Source: Stutzerimonas stutzeri (lineage in GTDB: Bacteria > Pseudomonadota > Gammaproteobacteria > Pseudomonadales > Pseudomonadaceae). Taken from it: a DNA stretch of 64,000 bases. The stretch covers positions 310,001-374,000 of the forward strand of contig NZ_PPXG01000005.1 in assembly GCF_002909485.1 (NCBI RefSeq). The letters run 5' to 3'. Numbering within the stretch: position 1 is the stretch's first letter; each line of letters begins with the position of its first letter. This document shows positions 1 to 9,736 of this stretch, in pieces. Position numbers and translations under genes: made by a program. Under the pieces are notes generated by a model. The model was not told the DNA's origin, searched no databases, and saw nothing but the letters and a program-made list of their open reading frames with translations.

Positions 1-1
1 G

Positions 2-1426
2 GGCAAACCAACCAAGCGCGTACTGTCGCTAGCGGCTACATGGTCGCTGGTCCCGATTGCAGCATGCCTGGTTCTGCTTGCTGATGATGGCCAGCTGCGT
101 ATCTACGCTCTGGGCAGCTGGCAGCCACCATTCGGCATCATCCTCATGCTCGATCGGTTGAGTGCGCTCATGCTGCTGGTGACGGCGGTGCTGGCAGGAT
201 TCGCGGCGTTGTACGCCTGTCGAGGTGATGATGAGCGTGGTCCTAATTTCCACGCGCTCTATCAGTTTCAGCTGCTCGGTATTAACGGTGCCTTTCTCAC
301 TGGCGATCTGTTCAACCTGTTTGTTTTCTTCGAGATCCTGCTGATTTCCTCATACGCCTTACTGCTGCATGGACATGGGCAGAGACGGGTGCGTTCGGGC
401 ATGCACTATGTGGTGTTGAACCTGCTTGGCTCATCGCTGTTCCTGATCGGTGTCAGCATGCTGTACGGCCTGTTGGGTACGTTGAATATTGCTGATATGG
501 CGGCTCGGGTAAGCGCCGCCGACCCGGCTGATGCGCCGTTGCTCGCCGCCGCGGGCTACCTGCTGTTGGTCGTCTTTGCTTTGAAGGGCGCGATCCTGCC
601 GCTTTACTTCTGGCTGCCTCGGGCCTACGCATCGGCCACGGCCCCGGTTGCCGCGCTGTTCGCGATCATGACCAAGGTCGGGCTGTACGCAATCATCCGG
701 GTATTTACGCTGGTGTTTGGCAGCGAGGCGGGGGAGCTGAGCCACATGGTTGAGTTCTGGCTATGGCCGCTGGCGTTGCTAACGCTGGGCGCCGCTGTAG
801 TAGGTGCCCTGGCTGCGCGTAACTTGCAGGTGCTGCTGGCGTACCTGGTTGTGGTTTCAGTGGGCACGCTGCTGGCGGGCGTAGCGCTAGGCACCGAGGT
901 AGGCCTGGCAGCAGCGCTGTATTACTTGGTGCACAGTACGCTGGTTGCAGGTGGACTTTTCCTGCTGGCGGATCTGATCGCGCGCCAGCGTGGCGATCTA
1001 GGGACCGATCTGATATCTGCACCCGCATTGCGGCAGCCGTTAATGCTCGGATCGCTGTTCTTCGTTGGGGCGATTTCCGTCGCCGGCTTACCGCCGTTCT
1101 CTGGTTTTCTTGGCAAGGTAATGCTGTTGCGTGCCATCGAACTGGGCCCTGAAGCGATTGCGCTGTGGGCTGTGGTTTTGGTTGGTGGGTTGGGCATGCT
1201 GATCGCATTGAGTCGCGCCGGCAGCTTGGTATTCTGGCGTTCCTCCTCGGAGGCGACCGGGCGGGTGGCCGATCCGATTCGTGTCATCGCAACAGTCGGC
1301 CTGCTTCTCGGTAGCGTGGTCCTGGTGGCTGCGGCTGGGCCTTTGCAGGAGTTCATGCAGGCTACTGCTGCGCAGTTGCTGGATGTCGCACCCTATCTGC
1401 AGATTATTCAGGGAGGTGCGGCATGA
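2..1426 (+). CDS. mrpD: Na+(K+)/H+ antiporter subunit D (5'-truncated by window edge)
   Basis: The reading frame is open back to the first bases of the window, so the N-terminus is missing; the first internal ATG is at 146. The protein is a polytopic membrane subunit of the Mrp/Mnh/Pha/Sha multisubunit cation/proton antiporter and is homologous to the NuoL/M/N proton-channel subunits of complex I. Visible NuoM-like features are the NLFVFFEI segment and the conserved lysine-bearing helices (FALKGAILPLYFWLP, MTKVGLYAIIRV, LPPFSGFLGK). Its stop overlaps the start of subunit E (ATGA), so the genes are translationally coupled. The ion specificity cannot be read from the sequence. Confidence 0.93.
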   Translation, partial: GKPTKRVLSLAATWSLVPIAACLVLLADDGQLRIYALGSWQPPFGIILMLDRLSALMLLVTAVLAGFAALYACRGDDERGPNFHALYQFQLLGINGAFLTGDLFNLFVFFEILLISSYALLLHGHGQRRVRSGMHYVVLNLLGSSLFLIGVSMLYGLLGTLNIADMAARVSAADPADAPLLAAAGYLLLVVFALKGAILPLYFWLPRAYASATAPVAALFAIMTKVGLYAIIRVFTLVFGSEAGELSHMVEFWLWPLALLTLGAAVVGALAARNLQVLLAYLVVVSVGTLLAGVALGTEVGLAAALYYLVHSTLVAGGLFLLADLIARQRGDLGTDLISAPALRQPLMLGSLFFVGAISVAGLPPFSGFLGKVMLLRAIELGPEAIALWAVVLVGGLGMLIALSRAGSLVFWRSSSEATGRVADPIRVIATVGLLLGSVVLVAAAGPLQEFMQATAAQLLDVAPYLQIIQGGAA

Positions 1427-1923
1427 GGGCGCGTTGGTTACCAAGTCCTGCGCTGACAGTGTTCCTGGCGCTGCTTTGGCTGTTGCTTCATAACACGCTC
1501 AGTTTCGGACAGGTTCTGCTCGGGCTTTTCCTTGGCTGGGGCATTCCGCTTCTTGTTCGCGGCTTCCTCATCGAGGTACCGCGCATACGTAAGCCGCTTA
1601 AGCTCTGCCTGTTCACGCTCAAAGTGATCTATGACATCGTCGTGGCTAATGTGCAGGTCGCCAAGCTGGTGCTTGGGCCTAAGAAGAGCCTGCGGCCAGC
1701 GTTCATCGAGGTGCCCATGGCGATCGAGAACGAGTTTGCTCTGGCGACTCTCACAAGCATCATCTCGCTGACGCCTGGCACGGTGTCGGCCTGCCTGAGT
1801 CAGGATCGCCGAATGCTGATGGTGCATGCGCTGGATGCGCCAGATGTTGATGCGCTGATCGCTGACGTCAAACGTAATTATGAAGCGCCGCTGTTGGAGA
1901 TCTTCGAATGCTCGCCTACGTGA
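1423..1923 (+). CDS. mrpE: Na+(K+)/H+ antiporter subunit E
   Basis: This 166-residue membrane protein of the Mrp/Pha antiporter has hydrophobic segments at about residues 10-45 and a C-terminal soluble part. The family-typical stretch around SIISLTPGTVSA is present, as is the LxVHALD strand. It sits in an operon between subunits D and F, overlapping D by 4 nt and F by 16 nt. MrpE is needed for full antiport activity in studied complexes. The length is normal and nothing looks broken. Confidence 0.92.
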   Translation: MRARWLPSPALTVFLALLWLLLHNTLSFGQVLLGLFLGWGIPLLVRGFLIEVPRIRKPLKLCLFTLKVIYDIVVANVQVAKLVLGPKKSLRPAFIEVPMAIENEFALATLTSIISLTPGTVSACLSQDRRMLMVHALDAPDVDALIADVKRNYEAPLLEIFECSPT

Positions 1924-2177
1924 TTCCGCTCTGCATGGCCGTGCTCGGGTTGGCGGCTGTGTTGAACGTGGTGCGCCTGGTCCAGGGACCGGACATGCCT
2001 GATCGAGTGCTCGCGCTCGATACGCTCTACATCAATGCGCTCGCCCTCATCGTGTTGTTCGGCATATGGCTCGCCTCGGATTTGTTTTTCGAGGCCGCAT
2101 TGCTGATTGCCGTTATGGGCTTCGTCAGTACCGTGGCAGTGGGCAAACACCTTCTGCACGGCGACATCATCGATTGA
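1908..2177 (+). CDS. mrpF: Na+(K+)/H+ antiporter subunit F
   Basis: This 89-residue protein has three predicted membrane helices, the usual size and topology for MrpF. The motif RLVQGPDMPDRVLALDTL is the family hallmark between helices 1 and 2. It starts inside the end of mrpE (16-nt overlap), which suggests coupled translation, and is followed 9 nt later by mrpG. Confidence 0.92.
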   Translation: MLAYVIPLCMAVLGLAAVLNVVRLVQGPDMPDRVLALDTLYINALALIVLFGIWLASDLFFEAALLIAVMGFVSTVAVGKHLLHGDIID

Positions 2178-2186
2178 GGGGCTAAC

Positions 2187-2516
2187 ATGCCATTTTGGAT
2201 TGAAGTGCTTGTAAGCGTGTTCCTGATCATCGGTAGTCTGTTCGCCCTGATTGGTGCGATCGGACTCTACCGGCTGCCGGATTTCTACACGCGTCTGCAC
2301 GGCCCAACCAAGGCGACGACGCTCGGTGTAGGCGGCATCGTCATTGCATCGATGATCTTCTTCAGTACCCGAAACGGCGGTCTGAGCCTACACGAGCTGC
2401 TGATCACGCTATTCCTCTTCCTCACGGCGCCGGTCAGTGCGCACATACTCGCCAAGGCCGCCATGCAACAAAAGCTGCCAGCTGTCGAGCAGACGCAGGG
2501 CAAACCCTGGGATTGA
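2187..2516 (+). CDS. mrpG: Na+(K+)/H+ antiporter subunit G
   Basis: This 109-residue last subunit of the antiporter operon has three hydrophobic helices. The motif GLYRLPDFYTRLHGPTKA between helices 1 and 2 is diagnostic of MrpG/PhaG. A GAGGGG ribosome-binding site precedes the ATG. The operon ends here: a GC-rich hairpin follows, and the next gene (glnD) is convergent. Confidence 0.92.
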   Translation: MPFWIEVLVSVFLIIGSLFALIGAIGLYRLPDFYTRLHGPTKATTLGVGGIVIASMIFFSTRNGGLSLHELLITLFLFLTAPVSAHILAKAAMQQKLPAVEQTQGKPWD

Positions 2517-2520
2517 GCCC

Positions 2521-2550
2521 CTGCCCGCTGCGTTGGCGCGCAACGGGCAG
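2521..2550. terminator. Hairpin between convergent mrpG and glnD
   Basis: CTGCCCG and CGGGCAG form a 7-bp stem that continues, after one mismatch, with TGCG/CGCA and a short loop. There is no T run on either side, so it may be a weak or Rho-assisted boundary shared by the two convergent genes. Confidence 0.4.
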
Positions 2551-2559
2551 GACTAGGCG

Positions 2560-5262
2560 TCAGATGAGGATGCTGCTCGGTGAGGGCAGCTGCTCATTCT
2601 CCTGTTGCAGTTCCTTGACCAGCGCCTGTTGCAGGCGCAGGCAGAATTGCGGATCGGAAAGCGGCTGATTGTGAGCATCGGTCACGAAGAAGACGTCTTC
2701 TACTCGCTCGCCGAGCGTCGCGATCTTCGCGTTCTGTACCGATAGGTCGAAGTCCAGAAAGAGCTGCCCTACGCGGGCCAGTAGCCCAGGCCGATCCGGT
2801 GCAATGATCTCCAGAATGGTCTGTGGTCGCTGGGTATCGTTGTGAATCGTGACCTGTGGCGGGAACGCAAAGTGTTTGAGCTGCCGAGGTACGCGGCGCT
2901 GGATGATATTCAAGTAGTCATCCGGATTGCGCAGTGCGGTAATTAGGCCTCTGCGAATCTCCTCTATACGTTCGGGGTTATTGCCGATAGGGCTGCCATC
3001 GACGTCCAGCACAATATAGGTGTCCAGGGTGAACTGGCTGCTGGATGTAAGAATGCGCGCGTCATGAATGTTTAGATTGAGCTGATCCATGGCGGCCACC
3101 GTTACCGCAAAGAAATCGTGCTGGTCTGGCGCGTAGATGAATATCTGGGTGCCGCCCTCGAATTCCCGCTGTGTGGTTTCCTTGATCAGTACCAGCGGTC
3201 CGCCATTGGCCGGATGCTCGATGATCGCGTCGGTATGCCAGGCGACATCGGTCGCGGTATGCCGCAGAAAATAGTCGTCGCCCAGTTGCGCCCAGAGCTG
3301 CTCGGCATCGTCCGGATCGGTGCCGTGGCGGACCAGATCATCGAGCGCGGCGCGTTGGGTCTGGCGGATCTGCTCCTCGCGTCCCAGGGGGTTTTCCAGT
3401 CCGCGTTTCAACGCCCGCTTGGTTTCGGTGTATAGCTGCCGCAACAGGCTCGCGCGCCAGGAATTCCACAGTGTCGGGTTGGTGGCGTTGATGTCGGCGA
3501 CCGTGAGTACGTAGAGGTAGTCCAGATGAGTTTCGTCGCCAACCAGTTGGGCGAAATCGTTTATCACTTGTGGGTCGGATAGATCCTTGCGCTGGGCAGT
3601 GGTGGACATGACTAAATGGTTTTCCACAAGCCAGACCACCAGTCGAGTGTCCCAGGCCGGCAACTTGTGTCGGCTACAGAATTGCTCGGCATCGACCGCG
3701 CCCAGCTCTGAATGGTCGCCACCACGCCCTTTGGCGATGTCGTGATAGAGCCCGGCGATGTAAATCAGCTCGGGCTTGGGCAGCTTTTCCACCAGCTTGC
3801 TGGCCAGCGGGTACTTCTCGGCAACGCCTGGTTTAGTCAGTTTGCGCAGGTACTTGATGACGTTCAGGGTGTGCGCATCGACGGTGTAGATGTGGAAGAG
3901 GTCGTGCTGCATCTGGCCTACGATATGGCCGAACTCTGGAAGATAGCGACCGAGGATGCCGTAGCGGTTCATTCGCCGCAGGTTGCGGTGGATGCCTTCC
4001 TTGCACTTGAACAGCTCGATAAACAGGCTGGTGTTGCGCAGGTCCTGGCGGAAGGCGTCGTCGATCAGATAGCGATGGTCGCGTAGCAGGCGGATCGTGT
4101 CGGATCGCACACCCTGGATGTCGGGGTGTTGGGCAAGCAGTACGAAGGTTTCCAGGATGGCGAACGGAGTGCGCTTGAATATCGCCGGGCTGGTGACCTC
4201 CAGATAACCATCTCGTATTTGGAATCGACTGTTAAGCGGTACGGTAGGCCCGGATTCGCCTTCCCAGAGGATGACCTCGGCGAAATGCTGGCCAACGAGG
4301 TCGCTGAGCTCGGCAATGCTCATGACTACTCGGTAGTACTTCTGCATGAAACGTTCGATGGCCAACTTGGCATCGTTATCTTCATAGCCCAGCATCGCAG
4401 CGAGGCTGCGCTGATGGTCGAACAGCAGTCGATCCTCGGCGCGCCCGGCGAGCATATGCAGGCCATAGCGTACTTTCCAGATGAACTCCTGCGAGGCAGT
4501 CAGCAGGCTGTGTTCCCCTTCGGTGAGGAAACCCTGATCGACCATCGCTTGCAGATTCAGCGTGCCGAACTCCCGCCGTGCAATCCACAGAATGGTCTGG
4601 ATGTCGCGCAGTCCCCCAGGAGAGCCCTTCACGTTAGGCTCCAGGTTGTACTCGGTGTTGTTGTACTTGGCGTGCCTGGCGCGCTGTTCGTTGCGCTTAG
4701 CCAGGAAAAACTCTTTGCTAGGCCACATTTCCTGCGCACTGGTGACCCGCAGCATGGCCTGGCGTAGGTGTTCAGGGCCGGCAATGGTCCTGCTTTCCAT
4801 GAGATTGGTAATGACCGTCAGGTCGGCGCGCGCTTCTTCGGCGCATTCCGCCACCGACCGCACCGCCTGGCCGACTTCCAGTCCGATATCCCAGAGCAGG
4901 GTGAGGAAGCCTTCAATCGCGTCGCGGAAGATTTCCTGGTCGCTTTCATCGAGCAGGATCAACAGGTCGATGTCGGAGTAAGGGTGCAGTTCACCTCGAC
5001 CATAGCCTCCCACGGCGACCAGAGCGATATCGGCACCTTTGTCCCAGTCGAAGCGATCCCAGGCCGAGCGCAGAATCTGATCGACGAACCAGGCTCGATC
5101 CTGAATCAATTGCCGAATGCTCCGGCCGCTCTTGAAGCGCTCGTCCAGCACCTGTCGCGCCTGGCGTATGGCCTTCTTGTATGCGGCGATGGGGCTGGCC
5201 TTGAGTGCCAGCTCCGCTTGAAACTGGCTGCGATCAAACAGCTCCGGGTCAACCTGGGGCAT
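2560..5262 (-). CDS. glnD: Bifunctional uridylyltransferase / uridylyl-removing enzyme GlnD
   Basis: This is the nitrogen-status sensor that uridylylates PII proteins when glutamine is low and removes UMP when it is high. All expected domains are present in the 900 residues: an N-terminal nucleotidyltransferase with [19 protein letters not shown], a central HD phosphohydrolase domain with the [13 protein letters not shown] motif, and two C-terminal ACT domains for glutamine sensing (the last containing [11 protein letters not shown]). The length matches the pseudomonad protein. It lies on the minus strand downstream of map with a 36-nt gap, the same pairing as in other pseudomonads, and the two are probably cotranscribed. 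Confidence 0.97.
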   Translation of the reverse strand: MPQVDPELFDRSQFQAELALKASPIAAYKKAIRQARQVLDERFKSGRSIRQLIQDRAWFVDQILRSAWDRFDWDKGADIALVAVGGYGRGELHPYSDIDLLILLDESDQEIFRDAIEGFLTLLWDIGLEVGQAVRSVAECAEEARADLTVITNLMESRTIAGPEHLRQAMLRVTSAQEMWPSKEFFLAKRNEQRARHAKYNNTEYNLEPNVKGSPGGLRDIQTILWIARREFGTLNLQAMVDQGFLTEGEHSLLTASQEFIWKVRYGLHMLAGRAEDRLLFDHQRSLAAMLGYEDNDAKLAIERFMQKYYRVVMSIAELSDLVGQHFAEVILWEGESGPTVPLNSRFQIRDGYLEVTSPAIFKRTPFAILETFVLLAQHPDIQGVRSDTIRLLRDHRYLIDDAFRQDLRNTSLFIELFKCKEGIHRNLRRMNRYGILGRYLPEFGHIVGQMQHDLFHIYTVDAHTLNVIKYLRKLTKPGVAEKYPLASKLVEKLPKPELIYIAGLYHDIAKGRGGDHSELGAVDAEQFCSRHKLPAWDTRLVVWLVENHLVMSTTAQRKDLSDPQVINDFAQLVGDETHLDYLYVLTVADINATNPTLWNSWRASLLRQLYTETKRALKRGLENPLGREEQIRQTQRAALDDLVRHGTDPDDAEQLWAQLGDDYFLRHTATDVAWHTDAIIEHPANGGPLVLIKETTQREFEGGTQIFIYAPDQHDFFAVTVAAMDQLNLNIHDARILTSSSQFTLDTYIVLDVDGSPIGNNPERIEEIRRGLITALRNPDDYLNIIQRRVPRQLKHFAFPPQVTIHNDTQRPQTILEIIAPDRPGLLARVGQLFLDFDLSVQNAKIATLGERVEDVFFVTDAHNQPLSDPQFCLRLQQALVKELQQENEQLPSPSSILI

Positions 5263-5298
5263 GCGAACGTCCTCCCATGGTGCTGCGGCTGGGGAATC

Positions 5299-6081
5299 TC
5301 AGGCAGAAGTGCGGGCGATGGTGTCGTCGCTACGCAGCGTGAATATCTCGTAACCATCTGCGGTAACCAGAATGGTGTGCTCCCACTGGGCAGAAAGCTT
5401 GCGGTCCTTGGTGATCGCGGTCCAGCCGTCACCCAGCAGGCGGGTTTCCGAGCGCCCCTGGTTGATCATTGGTTCAATGGTGAAGGTCATACCTTCCTTG
5501 AGTTCCATGCCGGTGCCGGCGCGTCCGTAATGCAGAACTTGCGGCTCTTCGTGGAAGACCTTGCCGATGCCGTGGCCACAGTATTCACGCACTACGGAAA
5601 AACCATTCTTTTCGGCGTGCTTCTGGATTGCTTCGCCGATGTCGCCAAGACGGGTTCCCGGACGAACCAGTTCGATGCCTTTATATAGGCATTCCTGGGT
5701 GACCTGGCAGAGCCGCTCGGCCCATTCAGGTGTTTTACCCACCATGAACATCTTGCTTGTGTCGCCGTGATAGCCGTCCTTGATCACCGTGATGTCGATG
5801 TTGAGGATATCGCCATCCTTCAGGGGCTTGTCGTTAGGGATGCCGTGGCAGACGACGTGGTTGATCGAGGTGCAGATCGACTTGGGGAAACCCTTGTAAT
5901 TGAGCGGTGCGGGGATCGCCTGCTGAACATTGACGATATGGTCGTGGCAGAGGCGATTGAGTTCTTCGGTAGTGACTCCCGGTTTGACGTGCTCACCGAT
6001 CATCTCGAGTACCTCGGCGGCGAGGCGCCCGGCGACACGCATCTTTTCGATATCTTCGGGCGTCTTGATCGTAACTGTCAT
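5299..6081 (-). CDS. map: Methionine aminopeptidase, type I
   Basis: This cytosolic metalloenzyme removes the initiator methionine from nascent proteins. The start at 6081 gives MTVTIKTPEDIEKMR and 260 residues, typical of type I MetAP, with an AGAGG ribosome-binding site upstream; the frame extends further upstream but without family similarity. Metal-binding signatures are visible: the INHVVCHGIP region, DIT...HGDTS, GHGIGKVFHEEP, and the late TIEPMIN and QWEHTI segments. It is divergent from rpsB and upstream of glnD. Confidence 0.97.
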   Translation of the reverse strand: MTVTIKTPEDIEKMRVAGRLAAEVLEMIGEHVKPGVTTEELNRLCHDHIVNVQQAIPAPLNYKGFPKSICTSINHVVCHGIPNDKPLKDGDILNIDITVIKDGYHGDTSKMFMVGKTPEWAERLCQVTQECLYKGIELVRPGTRLGDIGEAIQKHAEKNGFSVVREYCGHGIGKVFHEEPQVLHYGRAGTGMELKEGMTFTIEPMINQGRSETRLLGDGWTAITKDRKLSAQWEHTILVTADGYEIFTLRSDDTIARTSA

Positions 6082-6234
6082 GCAAACCTCTTTATGCGCC
6101 CACAGGCGAAGGCAAGAACGGAAAGGGGCGATGATAAACCAAAGCACCTACTGCCTACAGGTCAGGGGCCTGGGTGAGTCTGGAGCGCACCGCTGTGGTT
6201 GCTCAAATCAGTAGCCTCTCGATGGTCGTTGTGC

Positions 6235-6369
6235 TATAAAACGCGCCGCTCAACGGGTAGACCCGTTGTGCTTAACCCCACACACGTGTCGACACGGTAT
6301 CCTGGGTGCTCGCAAGAGTTGGATATCGGGACGCGTGGAGGCCTAACCCGACTTATTCGAGGACTTAAC
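6235..6369 (+). promoter_or_regulatory. Putative rpsB promoter -10 and 5' leader with hairpin
   Basis: TATAAA at 6235-6240 is a good -10 candidate, but no clear -35 lies 17 bp upstream. The resulting leader of about 120 nt contains a perfect 8-bp inverted repeat, CAACGGGT-AG-ACCCGTTG (6251-6268). The rpsB leader is an autoregulatory target of protein S2 in other gammaproteobacteria, so this structured leader may play the same role; that is inference. Confidence 0.4.
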
Positions 6370-7110
6370 ATGTCTCAAGTCACTATGCGCGATATGCTGA
6401 AGGCCGGTGTGCACTTCGGCCACCAGACCCGTTACTGGAACCCGAAAATGGATAAGTACATTTTCGGCGCGCGTAACAAGATCCATATCATCAACTTGGA
6501 AAAAACCCTGCCGATGTTCAACGACGCCCTGCGTTTCGTTGAAAAGCTGGCTGCAGGCAAGAACAAGATTCTGTTCGTCGGCACCAAGCGTTCCGCTGGC
6601 AAGATCGTTCGCGAAGAAGCTGCTCGTTGCGGCTCGCCGTATGTCGATCATCGCTGGTTGGGCGGCATGCTGACCAACTACAAAACCATTCGCGCCTCGA
6701 TCAAGCGTCTGCGTGAGCTGGAAGTGCAGTCTCAGGACGGCACTTTCGACAAGCTGACCAAGAAAGAAGCGCTGATGCGCACCCGTGATCTGGAAAAACT
6801 GGATCGCAGCCTGGGTGGTATCAAGGATATGGGCGGCCTGCCGGACGCCATGTTCGTAGTCGACGTCGATCACGAGCGCATCGCCATCTCCGAAGCCAAC
6901 AAGCTGGGTATCCCGGTTATCGGTATCGTCGATACCAACAGCAGCCCGGAAGGTGTCGATTACATCATTCCCGGTAATGATGACGCCATCCGTGCCGTGC
7001 AACTCTATCTCGGCTCCATGGCTGATGCTGTTCTGCGCGGTCGCCAGAATGGCGCAGGTGGCGCTGACGAGTTCGTCGAGGAAGTAGCTTCCGAAGCGGC
7101 TCAGGGCTGA
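6370..7110 (+). CDS. rpsB: 30S ribosomal protein S2
   Basis: The start at 6370 gives [20 protein letters not shown] and 246 residues, the normal S2 length; the frame extends upstream without similarity. Conserved S2 segments are present: [26 protein letters not shown], and the C-terminal [10 protein letters not shown]2 joins the 30S subunit late in assembly and holds S1. tsf follows after a strong terminator, which may act as an attenuator rather than a complete stop, since rpsB-tsf form an operon in most bacteria. Confidence 0.98.
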   Translation: MSQVTMRDMLKAGVHFGHQTRYWNPKMDKYIFGARNKIHIINLEKTLPMFNDALRFVEKLAAGKNKILFVGTKRSAGKIVREEAARCGSPYVDHRWLGGMLTNYKTIRASIKRLRELEVQSQDGTFDKLTKKEALMRTRDLEKLDRSLGGIKDMGGLPDAMFVVDVDHERIAISEANKLGIPVIGIVDTNSSPEGVDYIIPGNDDAIRAVQLYLGSMADAVLRGRQNGAGGADEFVEEVASEAAQG

Positions 7111-7143
7111 GTGCGGCGCACTGCAGCGTGACACCCGATGAAC

Positions 7144-7168
7144 AAAAAGGGGGCTAGGCCCCCTTTTT
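7144..7168 (+). terminator. Intrinsic terminator/attenuator between rpsB and tsf
   Basis: A perfect 10-bp stem (AAAAAGGGGG with CCCCCTTTTT) encloses a 5-nt loop and ends in the T run. It lies between the S2 and EF-Ts genes, so partial termination would set a higher S2 than EF-Ts mRNA level. Confidence 0.85.
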
Positions 7169-7237
7169 GTCTCTTGCGAATTGATCACCCGCGTCTTGGG
7201 TGAGTGGTTTAGAAACCAAATCGAGAGGATTCCCAAC

Positions 7238-8101
7238 ATGGCAGAAATCACTGCAGCCTTGGTCAAAGAACTGCGCGAGCGCACCGGTCAGGGCATGATG
7301 GAATGCAAGAAGGCTCTGGTTGCCGCTGAAGGCGACATCGAGAAGGCCATCGACGACATGCGTGCTTCCGGCGCCATCAAGGCTGCCAAGAAGTCAGGCA
7401 ACATCGCTGCCGAAGGCTCGATCGCCGTTCGCGTCGAAGGTGGCCGTGGTCTGATCATCGAAGTCAACTCGCAGACCGACTTCCTGGCTCTGCAGGATGA
7501 TTTCAAAGCCTTCGTCAAGGAAAGCCTGGACGAAGCTTTCGAGCAGAAGCTGAATGACGTCGCTCCGCTGGTCGCTTCTCGCGAATCCGCTCGCGAGGCG
7601 CTGGTCGCCAAGTGCGGCGAGAACGTGAACATCCGTCGCCTTACCGCTGTGGAAGGCGAAGTTGTCGGTGCATATCTGCACGGTCATCGCATTGGCGTCC
7701 TGGTCACCCTCAAGGGTGGTGATGCCGAGCTGGCCAAGGATATCGCGATGCACGTGGCAGCCAGCAATCCGGCCGTTCTGAGCCCGACCGATGTTTCCGA
7801 AGAGCTGATCGCCAAGGAAAAGGAAATTTTCTTGCAGCTCAACGCTGACAAGATCTCCGGCAAGCCGGAGAACATTGTTGAGAACATGGTAAAAGGCCGC
7901 ATCAACAAGTTCCTCGCCGAGGCGAGCTTGGTCGAGCAGGCTTTCGTCAAGAACCCTGAGGTCAAGGTTGGCGAACTGGCCAAGAAAGCTGGTGCCGAGA
8001 TCGTTTCCTTCGTTCGCTACGAAGTGGGCGAGGGCATCGAGAAGGCTGAGGTCGACTTCGCTGCTGAAGTTGCTGCCCAGGTAGCTGCGACCAAGAAGTA
8101 A
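7238..8101 (+). CDS. tsf: Translation elongation factor Ts
   Basis: This is the nucleotide exchange factor for EF-Tu. The start at 7238 gives [20 protein letters not shown] and 287 residues, with GAGAGGA upstream; an upstream in-frame ATG lacks similarity. The N-terminal module with [14 protein letters not shown] and the core motif SQTDFLA are typical of EF-Ts. It belongs with rpsB in the conserved S2/EF-Ts unit and is followed by a hairpin before pyrH. Confidence 0.98.
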   Translation: MAEITAALVKELRERTGQGMMECKKALVAAEGDIEKAIDDMRASGAIKAAKKSGNIAAEGSIAVRVEGGRGLIIEVNSQTDFLALQDDFKAFVKESLDEAFEQKLNDVAPLVASRESAREALVAKCGENVNIRRLTAVEGEVVGAYLHGHRIGVLVTLKGGDAELAKDIAMHVAASNPAVLSPTDVSEELIAKEKEIFLQLNADKISGKPENIVENMVKGRINKFLAEASLVEQAFVKNPEVKVGELAKKAGAEIVSFVRYEVGEGIEKAEVDFAAEVAAQVAATKK

Positions 8102-8122
8102 TGCCATTTCGGTGGTTGTGAT

Positions 8123-8154
8123 AAGAGGCTGCCCGCTCACGCGCGCGGCCTCTT
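8123..8154 (+). terminator. Hairpin after tsf
   Basis: AAGAGGC pairs with GCCTCTT over an 18-nt GC-rich interior, ending in CTTTGTC. It probably ends the rpsB-tsf transcript. The remaining gap up to pyrH (8155-8300) holds a second short inverted repeat, TGCGCT-GTCAA-AGCGCA (8222-8238), followed by a T-rich stretch, and presumably the pyrH promoter, which I cannot place with confidence. Confidence 0.5.
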
Positions 8155-8300
8155 TGTCGAATTGGGCAGCGGAATAGTTTTTTTGTCACGATATAGTCAC
8201 GGCTTGGCACAAAGCCGCGCTTGCGCTGTCAAAGCGCAGATATTTTTAGTCTGATCCGATCAGGCTCCAGTCACAGTACGCCGCAGGAGATAACACGCCA

Positions 8301-9044
8301 ATGGCTCAGCAGATGAGTGCACGCAATCCTCGCTATAAACGCATTCTGCTCAAATTAAGCGGCGAAGCCCTGATGGGCTCCGAAGATTTCGGCATCGATC
8401 CCAAGGTTCTCGATCGCATGGCTTTGGAAGTCGGCCAATTGGTTGGCATCGGCGTCGAGGTCGGTCTGGTTATTGGTGGCGGTAATCTATTCCGTGGCGC
8501 TGCACTTTCGGCAGCAGGTATGGATCGGGTGACCGGCGACCATATGGGCATGCTGGCCACGGTGATGAACTCGCTGGCGATGCGCGACGCGCTAGAGCGC
8601 TCGAATATCCCGGCGCTGGTGATGTCGGCCATCTCCATGGTTGGTGTCACTGACCATTACGATCGTCGCAAAGCTATGCGTCATCTCAAGACTGGCGAAG
8701 TGGTCATCTTTTCAGCCGGCACCGGCAACCCGTTCTTCACCACCGATTCGGCTGCCTGCCTGCGTGCAATCGAAATTCAGGCCGATGTCGTGCTCAAGGC
8801 CACCAAGGTTGACGGCGTTTATACCGCGGATCCGTTCAAGGACCCCAATGCAGAAAAATTCGCCGAGCTTACGTATGACGAAGTGCTCGATCGCAAGCTT
8901 GGTGTGATGGATCTGACAGCCATCTGCCTGTGTCGCGATCATAAAATGCCGCTTCGGGTTTTCAACATGAACAAGCCCGGTGCCCTGCTCAATATCGTGC
9001 TGGGCGGCGCCGAAGGAACACTGATCGAGGAATCGAACGAATGA
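8301..9044 (+). CDS. pyrH: Uridylate (UMP) kinase
   Basis: This kinase phosphorylates UMP to UDP in pyrimidine nucleotide synthesis. The 247 residues have the amino-acid-kinase fold: [14 protein letters not shown] at the N-terminus, [10 protein letters not shown], and [13 protein letters not shown] in the nucleotide site. The sequence closely follows remembered pseudomonad PyrH. A CAGGAGA ribosome-binding site is present, and the stop overlaps the start of frr by 4 nt. Confidence 0.98.
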   Translation: MAQQMSARNPRYKRILLKLSGEALMGSEDFGIDPKVLDRMALEVGQLVGIGVEVGLVIGGGNLFRGAALSAAGMDRVTGDHMGMLATVMNSLAMRDALERSNIPALVMSAISMVGVTDHYDRRKAMRHLKTGEVVIFSAGTGNPFFTTDSAACLRAIEIQADVVLKATKVDGVYTADPFKDPNAEKFAELTYDEVLDRKLGVMDLTAICLCRDHKMPLRVFNMNKPGALLNIVLGGAEGTLIEESNE

Positions 9045-9598
9045 TCAACGAGATCAAGCAAGACGCGCAGGAGCGCATGAAGAAAACTCTGGAATCGCTG
9101 GACCATGCCTTCGCCAAGATTCGTACTGGTCGGGCGCATCCCAGCATTCTCGACAGCGTGATGGTCTCGTACTACGGTGTCGACACACCGCTGCGTCAGG
9201 TGGCCAACGTGATCGCCGAAGACTCCCGCACCCTAGCGCTGACCGTCTTCGACAAGGGCATGATCCAGGCGGTTGAGAAGGCGATCATGACTTCGGACCT
9301 GGGCCTGAATCCGGCCACCGCAGGCACCACCATTCGTGTGCCGATGCCCGCTTTGACCGAGGAAACTCGTAAGGGCTACACGAAGCAGGCTCGCGCTGAA
9401 GCCGAGAATGCCCGCGTTGCCGTTCGTAACATCCGTCGTGATGCGATTGCGCAGCTGAAGGATCTGGTCAAGGAAAAGGAAATCAGCGAGGACGAGGAAC
9501 GTCGTGGTCAGGATGACGTCCAGAAGCTAACCGACAAGCACGTTGCCGAGATCGACAAGGCTCTCGAAGCCAAAGAAGGCGACCTGATGGCCGTATAA
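9041..9598 (+). CDS. frr: Ribosome recycling factor
   Basis: With EF-G and IF3, this factor splits post-termination ribosomes. The 185 residues are the standard size. Family signatures are present: the N-terminal [19 protein letters not shown], the LRQVANV segment, and the C-terminal helix [20 protein letters not shown]. The ATG overlaps the pyrH stop (ATGA), giving coupled translation. Confidence 0.98.
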   Translation: MINEIKQDAQERMKKTLESLDHAFAKIRTGRAHPSILDSVMVSYYGVDTPLRQVANVIAEDSRTLALTVFDKGMIQAVEKAIMTSDLGLNPATAGTTIRVPMPALTEETRKGYTKQARAEAENARVAVRNIRRDAIAQLKDLVKEKEISEDEERRGQDDVQKLTDKHVAEIDKALEAKEGDLMAV

Positions 9599-9616
9599 GG
9601 CCGGCATCGAATCGTA

Positions 9617-9657
9617 GTCGCGTCCTTGGGCCGGTGAAAGCTGGCCCTTGGCGCGAC
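9617..9657 (+). terminator. Nested hairpin between frr and uppS
   Basis: GTCGCG/CGCGAC and GGGCC/GGCCC form two nested stems in the 138-nt frr-uppS gap. No T run follows, so this may be an mRNA-processing or stability element rather than a true terminator. Confidence 0.3.
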
Positions 9658-9736
9658 GGCACGAGATGCCATCGAGCTGTTGCTTGCAGCTTTTTCTTTT
9701 GGTTCGCAGCGTGTTTTAGCGCAAGTAGAGTTGTTC

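Noticed and set aside
4768..5688. 306-codon plus-strand frame across glnD and map
   Set aside because: It spans two genuine opposite-strand genes and their intergenic gap, and has no family signature.
8200..8225. Possible sigma-54 promoter (TGGCAC followed by TTGC) before pyrH
   Set aside because: The spacing between the GG and GC elements is 9 or 11 instead of 10 nt, so it does not fit a functional -24/-12 site.
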